A DNA stretch of 25,613 nucleotides from JBOHWJ01 sp050736615 (GCA_050736615.1 JBOHWL010000168.1:1-25613); one strand, 5' to 3'; counted from the first letter of the stretch, positions 15,263 to 24,068 are shown. Numbers and translations are program-made. The notes: generated by a model from the sequence alone, not told the origin.

Positions 15263-16645
15263 ATGCGAGACTTACGCGGATTGCTTATCGGTGCATTTGC
15301 GGCCGCCATTTTCCTGATGATGCCGATATTTGCGGCAGCGCAGGAATACACACCGCCGACCTACCCGCCGCCAACGGATATGCAGCAATGGCTGGCTGAA
15401 ACGGCTCATCAGAAACCGATTCCTATTGGCACCACGATCACCACGGCCAACTGGCGCCAGTATAAGGAGGAGATGAGTTACGGGCTGCAGACCCTGTATT
15501 CCGGAAAATACTTCTGGAAGGTTCCCGCGGATTCGACCGTCACGGTCGGTCCTACGGTGATTTTGTCGCAGCCCAAGCCCTACCTGGAAGCGACGGAAAA
15601 GTATGGCAGCCAGACTTCGATCGGCGTCACCTCCAGTGGCCATCGCTATATCAAGAACTATCAGGGCGGAATGCCCTTCCCCGATGCCTTTTCAGGCAAG
15701 AAGGACCCGCAAAAAGGTTACAAGATACTCGCCGATGACTATCTTTCCTGGGTTCCGGACCTTTATGCGCAGCCGTTCGGACATCCCGGCGTGAGCTGCA
15801 CGCAGGATCGCTTCGGCAATATCGCCTGCACCACGCTGGTATGGATTTACACGCAGGTCGGATGGAACACCGACCCCGGTGTGCCGCAAAATTATCCGCG
15901 GGCCGGCGATGCGTGGTTTACCCAATGGTTTACCGTGGTTACGCCGGAGCAATCCAAGTACACCACGAATCTCACGGTATTCTACAAAAACCCAGAGAAG
16001 GATCAGGACGATTACGTATTCGTCCCGGCCCTGCGGCGGTCGTTGCGGCTGGCGGTGACCGCACGCTGCGCGCCGGCGGCGGGTAGCGACCTCGTGCTCG
16101 ACGATTATTTCACGCCCGGATTCAACGGCGGACTGGCGCTATTCGATGCCACCTACCTGGGCCATCGCAAGATCCTGATCCTCGAGGGCGACTTCACCCA
16201 TCAGACCGGGCACATCCCGGAGGATTGGGACATGCCGCTGGGCTTTCCGAAACCGTCGTGGGGCAAGTGGCAATTGCGCGACACCGACGTGATCGACGTG
16301 CGCAGAATTCCGTCCGAGCGCGCCGGCTACTGCTACGGCAGCCGCATCATGTACGTGGATTCCGTGTATCATTACGCGGGATGGCTCGATATTTTCGATT
16401 CCGCTTTGAAGCACTGGAAGATTCAGTACTGGGGATCACGCGCTGAAGATGTGCCGCCACTGGGTCATGTCAACACCAATTCGGTGACGCTGGCGGTGTG
16501 GGACGTACAGAATGATCATGCGACCTATCTTTCCACTTACGATCCCAGCGGCGTCGGTCCGTACTTCAACAATGGCGCGCCGCCTCAATACCATAGCTTT
16601 ACCCGGTACAGCTCGCCCAGCGGACTGATGCAGGTGATGCAGTAA
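15263..16645 (+). CDS. Secreted DUF1329 family protein
   Basis: A 460-aa protein with a clear signal peptide: basic MRDLRG, a hydrophobic core, and a cleavage site after AAA near residue 26. The mature chain is rich in Trp and Tyr and shows DUF1329-type segments such as RYIKNYQGGMPFP, DYVFVPALRRSLRL, DDYFTPGFNGG and a YHYAGWLDIFDS block. DUF1329 proteins are periplasmic or outer-membrane beta-rich proteins related to lipoprotein-carrier folds, often near RND or DUF1302 genes in degraders of hydrophobic compounds. Neither partner is here. GGAGAGCAAGG precedes the ATG. It ends in a strong 14-bp hairpin and seems to be a single-gene unit. Confidence 0.85.
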   Translation: MRDLRGLLIGAFAAAIFLMMPIFAAAQEYTPPTYPPPTDMQQWLAETAHQKPIPIGTTITTANWRQYKEEMSYGLQTLYSGKYFWKVPADSTVTVGPTVILSQPKPYLEATEKYGSQTSIGVTSSGHRYIKNYQGGMPFPDAFSGKKDPQKGYKILADDYLSWVPDLYAQPFGHPGVSCTQDRFGNIACTTLVWIYTQVGWNTDPGVPQNYPRAGDAWFTQWFTVVTPEQSKYTTNLTVFYKNPEKDQDDYVFVPALRRSLRLAVTARCAPAAGSDLVLDDYFTPGFNGGLALFDATYLGHRKILILEGDFTHQTGHIPEDWDMPLGFPKPSWGKWQLRDTDVIDVRRIPSERAGYCYGSRIMYVDSVYHYAGWLDIFDSALKHWKIQYWGSRAEDVPPLGHVNTNSVTLAVWDVQNDHATYLSTYDPSGVGPYFNNGAPPQYHSFTRYSSPSGLMQVMQ

Positions 16646-16670
16646 TCCCGGATCCGTTGCACGCTTTGAA

Positions 16671-16703
16671 AGCGGGAACGGCGCGGCAAGCGCCGTTCCC
16701 GCT
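16671..16703 (+). terminator. Terminator-like hairpin after the DUF1329 gene
   Basis: AGCGGGAACGGCGC (16671-16684) pairs perfectly over 14 bp with 16690-16703 around a GGCAA loop, 25 nt past the stop codon. There is no T-run on the plus strand, so it may act through the stem alone or protect the mRNA 3' end. Confidence 0.65.
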
Positions 16704-16939
16704 GTTGGTCTGGATCGACGTTTTGACCCTCGCCTCTCGCGCCTCCGTTGGGCTGGGAAGCCCGAAAAATTCTATTTGACAATTTCCCGCGATCGGTCCA
16801 GCGTTTGTCTTGGAAGTGTTGCCTGGGGAAACATTTGAAGGACGAACATTTAACTCATCCAAGACCCGCGATTTAAAAACGAACTCGGCGCGTACGGCTC
16901 GCTCGCGCCAGACTCCACAGCCATCAGAAGGGGAAAGCT

Positions 16940-18673
16940 ATGGCGGAATTCGACGTGGTAATCCGAGGGGGGATGGTCGTCGACGGTACCCGTATGCCGC
17001 GCTATCAGGCGGACGTCGGCATCAAGGACGGGCGGATCGCGAAAATCGGCAATCTCAAGGCACATCAGGCTCGCAAGACGATTGATGCCGGCGGCCTTAT
17101 CGTCGCTCCCGGATTCGTCGACCTGCATACCCATTACGATGCCCAATTGTTCTGGGACCCGTACTGCAGTATCTCGAGCTGGCATGGCGTGACTTCGGTC
17201 GTGATAGGCAATTGCGGCTTCGGCTTCGCTCCGGTCAAGCCGGAATTACGCGATCGCGCGATGCTCACGATGACGCGCACCGAGGCCATCCCGTACGCAT
17301 CCATGAAAGCCGGGCTGCCATGGGACTGGGTCACCTATCCTGATTTTCTCGATAGTGTCGATCGCCGTCCCAAAGGCGTGAACATGCTGCCGTTCCTGCC
17401 GATGGCGCCGGTGATGACCTGGGTGATGGGTCTCGATGAGGCGAAGTCCGGCCGCATGCCGACCGAGGCCGAAACCAAAGAGATGTGCCGCATCATCAAT
17501 GATGCGATGGATCACGGCGCTTGCGGATGGTCCGCGCAACGCTTTGGCCGCAACAGCGTGCAGGCCGACTATGACGGTACGCCGATGGTCACGGATCTGA
17601 TGCGGGATGAAACCGCGCTGGCTTTGGCTGGCGTGCTGGGCCAGCGCAATGAAGGTTTCATCCAGATGTCGTATATTCCGGATGCCAGCGTATATGAGGG
17701 CGACATCCAGGATCACACCGAAAAACATTTCGAAGAACTCGCGTTGGTCAGCGGCCGGCCTATCCTCTACAACGCGATCGCGGTCAATGACGCCTATCCA
17801 GAGCGCTTCCGCCGCCAGCTCCATTGGATCGAAAGCTGCGCGCGCAGGGGCATCCGCGTCTTTGGACAGAGCGCCACGCTCGAAGTCGGGTTTGCCTTCA
17901 CCTTCCGCGATTGGAATTTGTGGGATGATATGCCGGCTTGGCGTGAGGTCACCACTGGTTCACTCGAAGACCGCTTGCTCAAGCTGAGTGACCCCGAGCG
18001 GCGCCCGGGCTTGCGCAAGGTCGATGAGATGACCGGGCTCATCACCAACAATGTCGCGGATATTTTCGTGCTCGAATGCAAGCGGCAAGATCTCAAGCAG
18101 TACGAAAATATGACGGTGGGCGAAATCGCAAAAAAGGAGCACAAGCATCCGGTTGATGCGATGCTCGACATTGCGGTTGCCGACCGTCTCGACGCTGAAT
18201 TCTACACGCCGCCGATCAACACCCGCGTCGATCATATGGCGGAACTGATCAAGTCGGACGGATTGGCGATTTTCGGCGTCTCCGACGGCGGTGCGCATAC
18301 CAAGTTCTTCACTGGCGGCCGCTACTCCACCGAGGCGTTGGTCAAGTTCGTCCGCGATAATCCGGTAATTACGCTGGAAGAGGCGCATTGGCGCCTGAGC
18401 GCACATCCGGCGATGTGCGCGGGCTTCCAAAATCGCGGCACGCTTACCGAAGGTTCGTGGGCGGATGTGCTCGTGTACGATTTTGATAAACTGGAAATCC
18501 TGCCGATGGAGATCATGCATGATTTTCCAGGCGGCGAATGGCGCCGGGTCCAACGCGCCGCTGGCTATAAAACCATCATGGTCAATGGCCAAGTCACGTT
18601 CGAGGAGGGCAATTGCACGGGCGCCACGCCAGGCGCGCTGCTGCGCCACGGCTCGAGCTCAGCCTCAGCTTAG
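16940..18673 (+). CDS. N-acyl-D-amino-acid deacylase-like amidohydrolase
   Basis: A 577-aa amidohydrolase-superfamily enzyme of the D-aminoacylase/AAA+ amidohydrolase 3 branch. The N-terminal beta-sandwich (FDVVIRGGMVVDGT, VGIKDGRIAKIG) leads into the metal site H63-x-H65-x-D67 (VDLHTHYDAQ). NCGFGFAP with C92 is a mark of D-aminoacylases, where the cysteine helps hold the zinc. FGVSDGGAHTKFF carries the catalytic aspartate, and the beta-sandwich returns at the end (ADVLVYD, RAAGYKTIMVNGQVTFEEG). Relatives of this length in soil bacteria act on N-acyl-D-amino acids or other amides; the exact substrate is unknown. A GGGGAAAG box precedes the ATG. It is followed by an 11-bp hairpin and looks monocistronic. 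Confidence 0.87.
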   Translation: MAEFDVVIRGGMVVDGTRMPRYQADVGIKDGRIAKIGNLKAHQARKTIDAGGLIVAPGFVDLHTHYDAQLFWDPYCSISSWHGVTSVVIGNCGFGFAPVKPELRDRAMLTMTRTEAIPYASMKAGLPWDWVTYPDFLDSVDRRPKGVNMLPFLPMAPVMTWVMGLDEAKSGRMPTEAETKEMCRIINDAMDHGACGWSAQRFGRNSVQADYDGTPMVTDLMRDETALALAGVLGQRNEGFIQMSYIPDASVYEGDIQDHTEKHFEELALVSGRPILYNAIAVNDAYPERFRRQLHWIESCARRGIRVFGQSATLEVGFAFTFRDWNLWDDMPAWREVTTGSLEDRLLKLSDPERRPGLRKVDEMTGLITNNVADIFVLECKRQDLKQYENMTVGEIAKKEHKHPVDAMLDIAVADRLDAEFYTPPINTRVDHMAELIKSDGLAIFGVSDGGAHTKFFTGGRYSTEALVKFVRDNPVITLEEAHWRLSAHPAMCAGFQNRGTLTEGSWADVLVYDFDKLEILPMEIMHDFPGGEWRRVQRAAGYKTIMVNGQVTFEEGNCTGATPGALLRHGSSSASA

Positions 18674-18693
18674 TATCAAATCAATGAGCCATC

Positions 18694-18720
18694 GGACCGG
18701 CCGCGTATTGCGGCCGGTCC
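18694..18720 (+). terminator. Terminator-like hairpin after the amidohydrolase gene
   Basis: GGACCGGCCGC (18694-18704) pairs perfectly with GCGGCCGGTCC (18710-18720) around a GTATT loop, 21 nt past the stop. No T-run follows. It is comparable to the hairpin behind the DUF1329 gene. Confidence 0.65.
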
Positions 18721-18880
18721 AGCTTCAATCGCGAATAATTGGGTTCATTGGATCGTGCGCGTAAGTGGTTTGTGCTTGCCGGGAGGCGGCAAGAATTGTT
18801 GATTGACTAGCGAAAATTCAATCGCATCCGTTATGGAGAATTGAAGGATGCGCCAGACATTCCATTCCGAGGATTAGCCG

Positions 18881-19675
18881 ATGCCTTACGCTGACAATCA
18901 TGGCGTAAAAATTTTTTACGACAGCTATGGTGAAGGAGTGCCGCTGGTCTTCCTTCATCCATGGACCACCAACGGCTACATCTGGTACTTCCAGATTTTC
19001 CCGTTCGCTCGTACCAATCTGGTGGTGGCCATTGATCATCGCGGCCATGGCCGTTCCGACAAACCGCGCGAAGGCTATGCGATTCAGCAACACGCGCGGG
19101 ACGTCGTGGCGGTGATGGACGCGCTGGGAATCGAACGGGCGGTGCTCATCGGGAATTCGATCGGAGGGATGATCGCGATGCAATGCGCACTCGATTATCC
19201 CGGCCGCGTGCTCGCCAACGTGATCCAGAGCTCCGGCACGGGATTGGGCGAGGATATGCCAAAAGAGGCCGCCGAAGGATTTCGCCAGAATTATGAGGGA
19301 ACCTTCAGCGTCTTGCTCGACGGCACGGTTTCCGCCAAATCGCGCCGAGAGCGGCCGGAGATTCTCGAGCTGATGAAGGCGCATTTCATGACGCCGTCGA
19401 ATTTCCCCAAATACGTCTTCGATTCAGCCTTCGCCGATCCCAACGGCGTATTCAACTGGAATATCAAGAATCGATTGCGCGAGATTCGTCAGCCGACTTT
19501 GGTGATTGCCGGCGAGGAAGATCAAGCCACGCCTGTAGCCGCGAACAAGTTTCTCGCCGACAATATTCCCGGCGCCAAATTTAAAACCGTGAAGGACGTG
19601 GGTCACTTTTATCAATTGGAGAAACCGGCCGAATGTAACGCGACGCTGCGTGAGTTTATCGCCGGAATAAAATAA
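18881..19675 (+). CDS. Alpha/beta hydrolase (ring-fission product or enol-lactone hydrolase-like)
   Basis: A 264-aa alpha/beta-hydrolase with the full triad: S93 in GNSIGG, D214 in AGEEDQATP and H242 in VGHFYQLEKP. The oxyanion region reads LVFLHPWTTNGYIWYFQ and the HRGHGRSDKP loop is typical. The family includes hydrolases of meta-cleavage products (XylF/BphD) and 3-oxoadipate enol-lactonases (PcaD). It is convergent with a XylE-like catechol 2,3-dioxygenase whose product would be a substrate of a XylF-type enzyme, but the two are on opposite strands so common regulation is not shown. GAGGATTAG precedes the ATG. A haloperoxidase or generic esterase role cannot be excluded. Confidence 0.84.
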   Translation: MPYADNHGVKIFYDSYGEGVPLVFLHPWTTNGYIWYFQIFPFARTNLVVAIDHRGHGRSDKPREGYAIQQHARDVVAVMDALGIERAVLIGNSIGGMIAMQCALDYPGRVLANVIQSSGTGLGEDMPKEAAEGFRQNYEGTFSVLLDGTVSAKSRRERPEILELMKAHFMTPSNFPKYVFDSAFADPNGVFNWNIKNRLREIRQPTLVIAGEEDQATPVAANKFLADNIPGAKFKTVKDVGHFYQLEKPAECNATLREFIAGIK

Positions 19676-19717
19676 TCGCGCGATCGCGGCCCGTCGTGAA
19701 TGCTCCTGCGGCGGTAT

Positions 19718-20671
19718 TTATGCGGCGTCCGTATACACCGAGGTAAACGCCGGGTTGAGTTCGCGATGGTGATAGAAGATCGCCTGCCCGAGGTTTTCCT
19801 CCGTCCACGTGATCGTCGGCATATCCCGGGAGACCACATAGCCCAGACCTGAAAACGTCTCGTTGCGATTTCCCGACGGATCAAAGAAGTAGATGGTCGA
19901 ACCGCGCGTGATACCGTGGCGCGTGGGGCCGATATCTATTTTCACCTTGCGCTTCGATAGCACGTCGCCGGCCTTGAGCACCGCGTCCCAGCTATCAACG
20001 TAAAACGCCAGATGATGAAACCCGGCCTGCGGGCCGGGCACAAACGCGATGTCGTGGGGCTTGCTGGTACACGCGAGGAAAGCGGAAGCCTGGATACGAT
20101 TGTCCGGCCCGCCGACGATCTGTTCGGTCAATTTGAAATCGAGCGCCTCCTGAAAGAAGCGGCTGCATTCTTCCACGCGGTTGACGCCGTTGGCTGGATC
20201 GAGCTGATTGACGAACAGGCAATGATCCAAATGCATCACGCCGCAGCCCTTCAGACCGTCGGGCCACGGATCGGGATTAAGCGAACCGACGCTTTTCCCA
20301 ACGAATTCCTTCTCCGCGTAAAGCATCACGATAGGTCCGCCGGGAAGGGTGATTTTCACCGTCCGGCCGACGAAGTTGACCGTGCCCGGCTTGAGCATCT
20401 CGACTGCGACGCCCCATTTTTCAGCGCGGCGGGCAAAGCCGTCGAGATCGGCGTCGCTTTCGACCTTGAAGGCGACATGGTTCGCACCTGGGCGTGTGCC
20501 TGCGTTCAACACGAGGCAGTACTTGTCCCATTCGTCCCACGCTTTGTAATAGGTGCCGCCGTCGGTATCGCGATGGGTTTCGATGAGCCCGAGAGTGTTG
20601 GCGTAATGGTCGCGCGCGCGCTCCAGGTCCGTAACACGCAGTGAGACATGGCCGAGCCGCATTACCTTCAT
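19718..20671 (-). CDS. Catechol 2,3-dioxygenase (extradiol, XylE-like)
   Basis: A 317-aa two-domain vicinal-oxygen-chelate protein. The C-terminal domain carries the iron ligands expected for extradiol dioxygenases: H150 (HLDHCLF), a histidine of the H219-H220 pair (GFHHLAFYVDSWDAVLKAGD), and E271 (FFDPSGNRNETFSG). The stretch DIGPTRHGITRGSTIYFFDP is very close to that of XylE, including the second-sphere histidine. Such enzymes cleave catechol next to its hydroxyls to give 2-hydroxymuconic semialdehyde. GGAGG lies 9 nt ahead of the ATG at 20671; a second ATG 9 nt later is possible. It is likely co-regulated with, but separated by 143 nt from, the upstream alpha-beta-barrel and dienelactone hydrolase genes on the same strand. 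Confidence 0.87.
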   Translation of the reverse strand: MKVMRLGHVSLRVTDLERARDHYANTLGLIETHRDTDGGTYYKAWDEWDKYCLVLNAGTRPGANHVAFKVESDADLDGFARRAEKWGVAVEMLKPGTVNFVGRTVKITLPGGPIVMLYAEKEFVGKSVGSLNPDPWPDGLKGCGVMHLDHCLFVNQLDPANGVNRVEECSRFFQEALDFKLTEQIVGGPDNRIQASAFLACTSKPHDIAFVPGPQAGFHHLAFYVDSWDAVLKAGDVLSKRKVKIDIGPTRHGITRGSTIYFFDPSGNRNETFSGLGYVVSRDMPTITWTEENLGQAIFYHHRELNPAFTSVYTDAA

Positions 20672-20814
20672 CTCCGGACACCTCCCTCGATAACGTCTCG
20701 CGCCACTATCGTGGCCGCGAACCCGCTACCGCCAGGGCATAGCATATTCGCCGCTGGATTTCGCAATTCGGAGGGCGGTGCAAAAATCGCGATGTTCGAC
20801 TCTATCCGGTGCTT

Positions 20815-21189
20815 TCAGCGAGTAAGTGCATCCTCCCAGCCAGGCGGAATTTCCCGGCCCTTGATATTCCATCGGATGAATTTCGTTTCGAGCATATAGG
20901 GCCGCATCGTGCGCATCGTATTCAGATGCGGCCGGGCAACGGCGAAGCGATTCAAGGCGTCCTCGTCACGCCATGCCGAGAGCGTCCAGAACCGCTTCGA
21001 CAATGGCCGTGCGAGCAGCGAGTAACCGAGCAGGCCCTTGGCGATTTTCAACTGACGCGTAACCGCGATGGTCTGAACGATAAAACGAGGAAGGCTCCGG
21101 CCTTGTCTAAGTGGGAGATAGGTCAGCGAAACCAGGTATTCCCGGTCGGGATCAACCGGATTGAGCGACTTCCAGGGGAGGGTGGGCAC
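20815..21189 (-). CDS. Dimeric alpha-beta-barrel (DUF3291/ABM-like) protein
   Basis: This 124-aa protein matches the small ferredoxin-like proteins related to antibiotic-biosynthesis monooxygenases and DUF3291/spheroidene-monooxygenase-like families. Marks are SLTYLPLRQGRSLPRF, KGLLGYSLLARPLSKRFWTLSAWRDEDALNRFA, HLNTMRTMRPYMLETKFIRW and the tail PPGWEDALTR. The fold binds small hydrophobic molecules or heme. It starts with GTG only 6 nt after the stop of the dienelactone-hydrolase gene, indicating translational coupling and a related job. A longer open frame on the opposite strand (20809-21987) is a shadow. Confidence 0.78.
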   Translation of the reverse strand: MPTLPWKSLNPVDPDREYLVSLTYLPLRQGRSLPRFIVQTIAVTRQLKIAKGLLGYSLLARPLSKRFWTLSAWRDEDALNRFAVARPHLNTMRTMRPYMLETKFIRWNIKGREIPPGWEDALTR

Positions 21190-21195
21190 GGCCGT

Positions 21196-21909
21196 TCAGA
21201 AGATTTCCTCGAAGAACGCGGCCATCGCTTTCCACGAACGATGATCCGTCAGTTTATTGTAAGCGAGCCCGGGATTGCCGACGCTGTCCGCATCCGGATT
21301 GGTGAAGCTGTGCCTGGTGCCACTGTAGCTGATCACTTGCCAGTCGGCTCCAGCCTTCTTCATTTCATCCATGAAGGCGTTTACCTGAGCCGCCGGGACG
21401 AAGGGGTCCTCGGCGCCGGTACAAACGAGGATTTTCGCCTTGACCTGACCCAGGGCAGCCGGGCTTTGCGTCCCGAGCCCGCCATGAAACGAGACTACGC
21501 ACTTGAGCGGCTTACCATCACGTGCCAGCTCCAAACTGAACGAACCACCCATGCAGAAGCCAATCGCGGCCAAGCGGTTGGCGTCGACCTGCGACAGCGA
21601 CGCGAGCTTTTCGAGTGCCGCCGCTCCGCGGGCGCGAAACTTCGCGACATCTTTACTGAGTTCGGTGGCGCGCTGAATTGCCTCGGCAAGATCTTTGGCC
21701 TCGAAGCCGTTGCCGTAGGGATCGCCCGCCAGCGCAATATATCCCAACTCGGCCAGCCTTTGCGCCCGCTGTTTGGCGTGGACGCCGAGGCCAAACGCTT
21801 CCGGCATCACGAGAATTCCCGGGCGTTTGCCCGCATGGCGTTCGTCGTAGGCGAGAAAACCGCGCAGATTGACGTCGCCGTCCCGATACTCGACGGTCTC
21901 TGTTTTCAT
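21196..21909 (-). CDS. Dienelactone hydrolase family protein
   Basis: A 237-aa alpha/beta hydrolase of the dienelactone hydrolase family. The nucleophile is a cysteine in GFCMGG, with the acid in CTGAEDPFVP and the histidine in GTRHSFTNPDAD, the Cys-Asp-His triad that separates this family from serine esterases. The N-terminal block LVMPEAFGLGVHAKQRAQRLAELGYIALAGDPYGNG is also typical. These enzymes open lactone rings formed in chlorocatechol breakdown, though many homologues act on other esters. AGGAG lies 5 nt ahead of the ATG at 21909, which sets the start although the frame extends to 21978. It leads a coupled pair with the ABM-like gene. Confidence 0.87.
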   Translation of the reverse strand: MKTETVEYRDGDVNLRGFLAYDERHAGKRPGILVMPEAFGLGVHAKQRAQRLAELGYIALAGDPYGNGFEAKDLAEAIQRATELSKDVAKFRARGAAALEKLASLSQVDANRLAAIGFCMGGSFSLELARDGKPLKCVVSFHGGLGTQSPAALGQVKAKILVCTGAEDPFVPAAQVNAFMDEMKKAGADWQVISYSGTRHSFTNPDADSVGNPGLAYNKLTDHRSWKAMAAFFEEIF

Positions 21910-22079
21910 GTCCGCTCCTACGGATGGTGCTGCGTGATAATGCATGTTGGCGGATTCGGCCGTCAATCGAATCGCCATTGGCCATGAAGATCATTTTCGA
22001 AGGCTGCAAGACCCGCGCGGCGGAGCACGAGAGGCATGGCAATCGCGGGTGGCGTGATTTCCTTGTTTTTAGCCCCGCG

Positions 22080-22108
22080 CTGTCATAAACGACGATTATT
22101 CGTATAAA
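22080..22108 (+). promoter_or_regulatory. Candidate sigma70 promoter for the MetX-like gene
   Basis: CTGTCA at 22080-22085 and TATAAA at 22103-22108 are separated by exactly 17 bp. Transcription would start near 22115, about 11 nt before the ATG at 22126. The -35 box matches consensus at four of six positions. No other element in this divergent spacer looks better. Confidence 0.4.
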
Positions 22109-22125
22109 TTGTTGGACGGGTGGTC

Positions 22126-23196
22126 ATGATGGCTAGTAGCGGCTTTATGATTGACAACGATCCGGCGATCGTCGAAGTCAAGAACTTCGCGACTCGTAAC
22201 TTTGTCTTGGAGAACGGTCAAACGCTGCCCGACCTGAACCTCACATACGAGGCTTATGGCCGCCTCGGAGCTGACGCGGACAACGCGATCCTTATCACGC
22301 ACGGTTATACTTCCAGCCAGCATGCCGCCGGACGCGACCGGAGCGGAGAGCCGGGCTGGTGGGACGGTATGATCGGTCCCGCCAAGACCATCGATACCCG
22401 CCGCTATTTTGTCATTTGCTCGAACATGATCGGGTCCTCCTACGGCTCGACCGGCCCGGCCAGCGTTAATCCGGAGACCGGCAAGCCCTATGGTCTCGAA
22501 TTTCCCGCGATCACGGTGGCGGACATGGTGCGCGCCCAGCACCTCCTGTTGGGAAAGCTGGGAGTGAGTCATCTGGTCGCGGTCGCCGGACCGTCATACG
22601 GCGGTTATCAGGCTTTTCAATGGGCGGTCAGCTATCCGCGGGAGATGGATGGCGTGGTCGCGGTAGTTACCGCGCCCAGCGTAAGTGGCGGCGATGCGAT
22701 GGTGGCGGATCTGCGCGCACGCTTTAGCGCCGCGCCCGGATGGAACCGGGGCCGCTATTACGAGAGCGGCGGGATGCGCTCTTTTATGACGGAGTTTCGG
22801 ATTGCCACGTTGAAGCGTTATGGATTGGAGGTGGAGCTCGCCAATAGTTTTCCGGAGGTGACGGCGCGCGAGGCGGCGCTCCGCCGTTTGGCGGAAAAAT
22901 GGGCGGACGAATTCGACCCTAATTCACTAATCGTACTCGCCCAAGCCCGTGCGCATTTTAACGCCGAGCGGGATTTCTCCAGAATTCAAGCCAAGCTGCT
23001 CTATGTTCTCTCGCGTACTGATAACCTGTTTCCGCCGGCTCTCGCCGCGCCTGTGATGGCGAAGCTGAAGGCGGCGGGCGTTGATGCCACGTATTTTCAA
23101 CTCGACAGTGATAAAGGCCATCTCGCCAGCGGCCTCGACTGGATGAAATGGGCGCCGGTGTTGCGCGATTTTTTGTCCGGACTCGCGCCCGCGTGA
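22126..23196 (+). CDS. MetX-family (homoserine O-acetyltransferase-like) alpha/beta hydrolase
   Basis: A 356-aa protein with the MetX architecture: LNLTYEAYGRLGADADNAIL and LITHGYTSSQHAAG near the N-terminus, the WWDGMIGPAKTIDTRRYFV block, CSNMIGSSYGSTGPASVNP, and the nucleophile elbow GPSYGGYQAFQWAVSYP. The aspartate in LSRTDNLFPP and histidine in SDKGHLASG complete the triad. True MetX uses acetyl-CoA and homoserine, with a GGSMGG elbow in classic examples. Here the elbow is GPSYGG and no methionine genes are near, so this may be another acyltransferase or a hydrolase. The start is ambiguous among GTG 22120, ATG 22126 and ATG 22129. Confidence 0.82.
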   Translation: MMASSGFMIDNDPAIVEVKNFATRNFVLENGQTLPDLNLTYEAYGRLGADADNAILITHGYTSSQHAAGRDRSGEPGWWDGMIGPAKTIDTRRYFVICSNMIGSSYGSTGPASVNPETGKPYGLEFPAITVADMVRAQHLLLGKLGVSHLVAVAGPSYGGYQAFQWAVSYPREMDGVVAVVTAPSVSGGDAMVADLRARFSAAPGWNRGRYYESGGMRSFMTEFRIATLKRYGLEVELANSFPEVTAREAALRRLAEKWADEFDPNSLIVLAQARAHFNAERDFSRIQAKLLYVLSRTDNLFPPALAAPVMAKLKAAGVDATYFQLDSDKGHLASGLDWMKWAPVLRDFLSGLAPA

Positions 23197-23279
23197 GACT
23201 CCCCCCTCGACAGATCGCTGAAAAAAGTCAAGCTCTCGAATCAAATGTCGATGCATCAGGACGGAGGAAAAAAATCGCG

Positions 23280-24068
23280 ATGCCATTATTATATGAAAAG
23301 CGCGCTCAGATTGGTGTCCTCACCTTCAGCCGTCCCGAAGCCCGCAACGCGTGGTGCGACGAGTTCGCTACCGGCTTGGAGGAACGATTAGCGCAGCTCG
23401 AAGAGGACCGCGAAATTCGCTGCGTCATCCTGACGGGTGACGACCACGGGCGCGCGTTCAGCGCCGGTGCCGACCTCAAGAATCCGCGTACTCATACCGA
23501 GCGTTCGATCGCGAACTTTATTGAAGGCGTTCCGCGCAGGCGGAGAGCGAGCCCGATCAGCTTATTGGCCGACTTTGCGAAGCCGATTATCGCGGCGGTC
23601 AACGGCTATGCCATCGGCATCGGATGTATCGTGACGTTTTGTTGCGATCTGATCATGGCTTCCGAGCGCGCCGAGTGGCGCCTGCCTCAAGTGGCGCTCG
23701 GGATTATGCCAGCGCAGGCCGGCGCCGTTCGCGCGGCACGATGGGTCGGCAAAGGCCATGCGATGAAGCTGGCGATGGGATTTCCGCTGTTGGCCGATGA
23801 AGCCTACCGGATCGGCTTGGCGCAATGGCTGGTGCCACACGCCGAATTGATGACGCAGGCGTTTACCGTCGCCGAGCATATCGCCGGTCTTTCACCCCTG
23901 GCCGCCCGTATCGCCAAGGAGTCGCTCAATTCCGGGCTCAATGTGCCGCTCGTGGAAGCCGCGCACGCAGATTTGTATCGGTTCATGGCGTTGGAGCTGA
24001 CGGAGGACAAAACCGAGGGCCATCAGGCCTGGCGCGAGCGTCGCCGTCCCGATTTCAAAGGGCGCTGA
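23280..24068 (+). CDS. Enoyl-CoA hydratase/isomerase family (crotonase fold)
   Basis: A 262-aa crotonase-fold protein. Both oxyanion-hole segments are visible: AFSAGADLKNP and NGYAIGIGC. In ordinary hydratases two glutamates follow, in FxxPE and AMEM contexts. Here the first region reads WRLPQVALGIMPAQAG (Q for E) and the second GKGHAMKLAMG (K for E), so simple hydration is unlikely. Other crotonase chemistry (isomerase, hydrolase, decarboxylase) is possible. The frame is open to 23148, but the ATG at 23280 has GGAGG 12 nt upstream and begins at the conserved first strand. It follows the MetX-like gene by 83 nt on the same strand and may share its transcript. Confidence 0.83.
   Translation: MPLLYEKRAQIGVLTFSRPEARNAWCDEFATGLEERLAQLEEDREIRCVILTGDDHGRAFSAGADLKNPRTHTERSIANFIEGVPRRRRASPISLLADFAKPIIAAVNGYAIGIGCIVTFCCDLIMASERAEWRLPQVALGIMPAQAGAVRAARWVGKGHAMKLAMGFPLLADEAYRIGLAQWLVPHAELMTQAFTVAEHIAGLSPLAARIAKESLNSGLNVPLVEAAHADLYRFMALELTEDKTEGHQAWRERRRPDFKGR

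Noticed and set aside
19679..19688. CGCGATCGCG palindrome as a terminator
   Set aside because: It is a 10-bp palindrome with no loop and no T-run, common by chance in GC-rich DNA.
20809..21987. 392-aa plus-strand open frame
   Set aside because: It is antisense to the dienelactone hydrolase and ABM-like genes, which have family motifs and ribosome sites. Its translation is Arg-rich without recognisable motifs.
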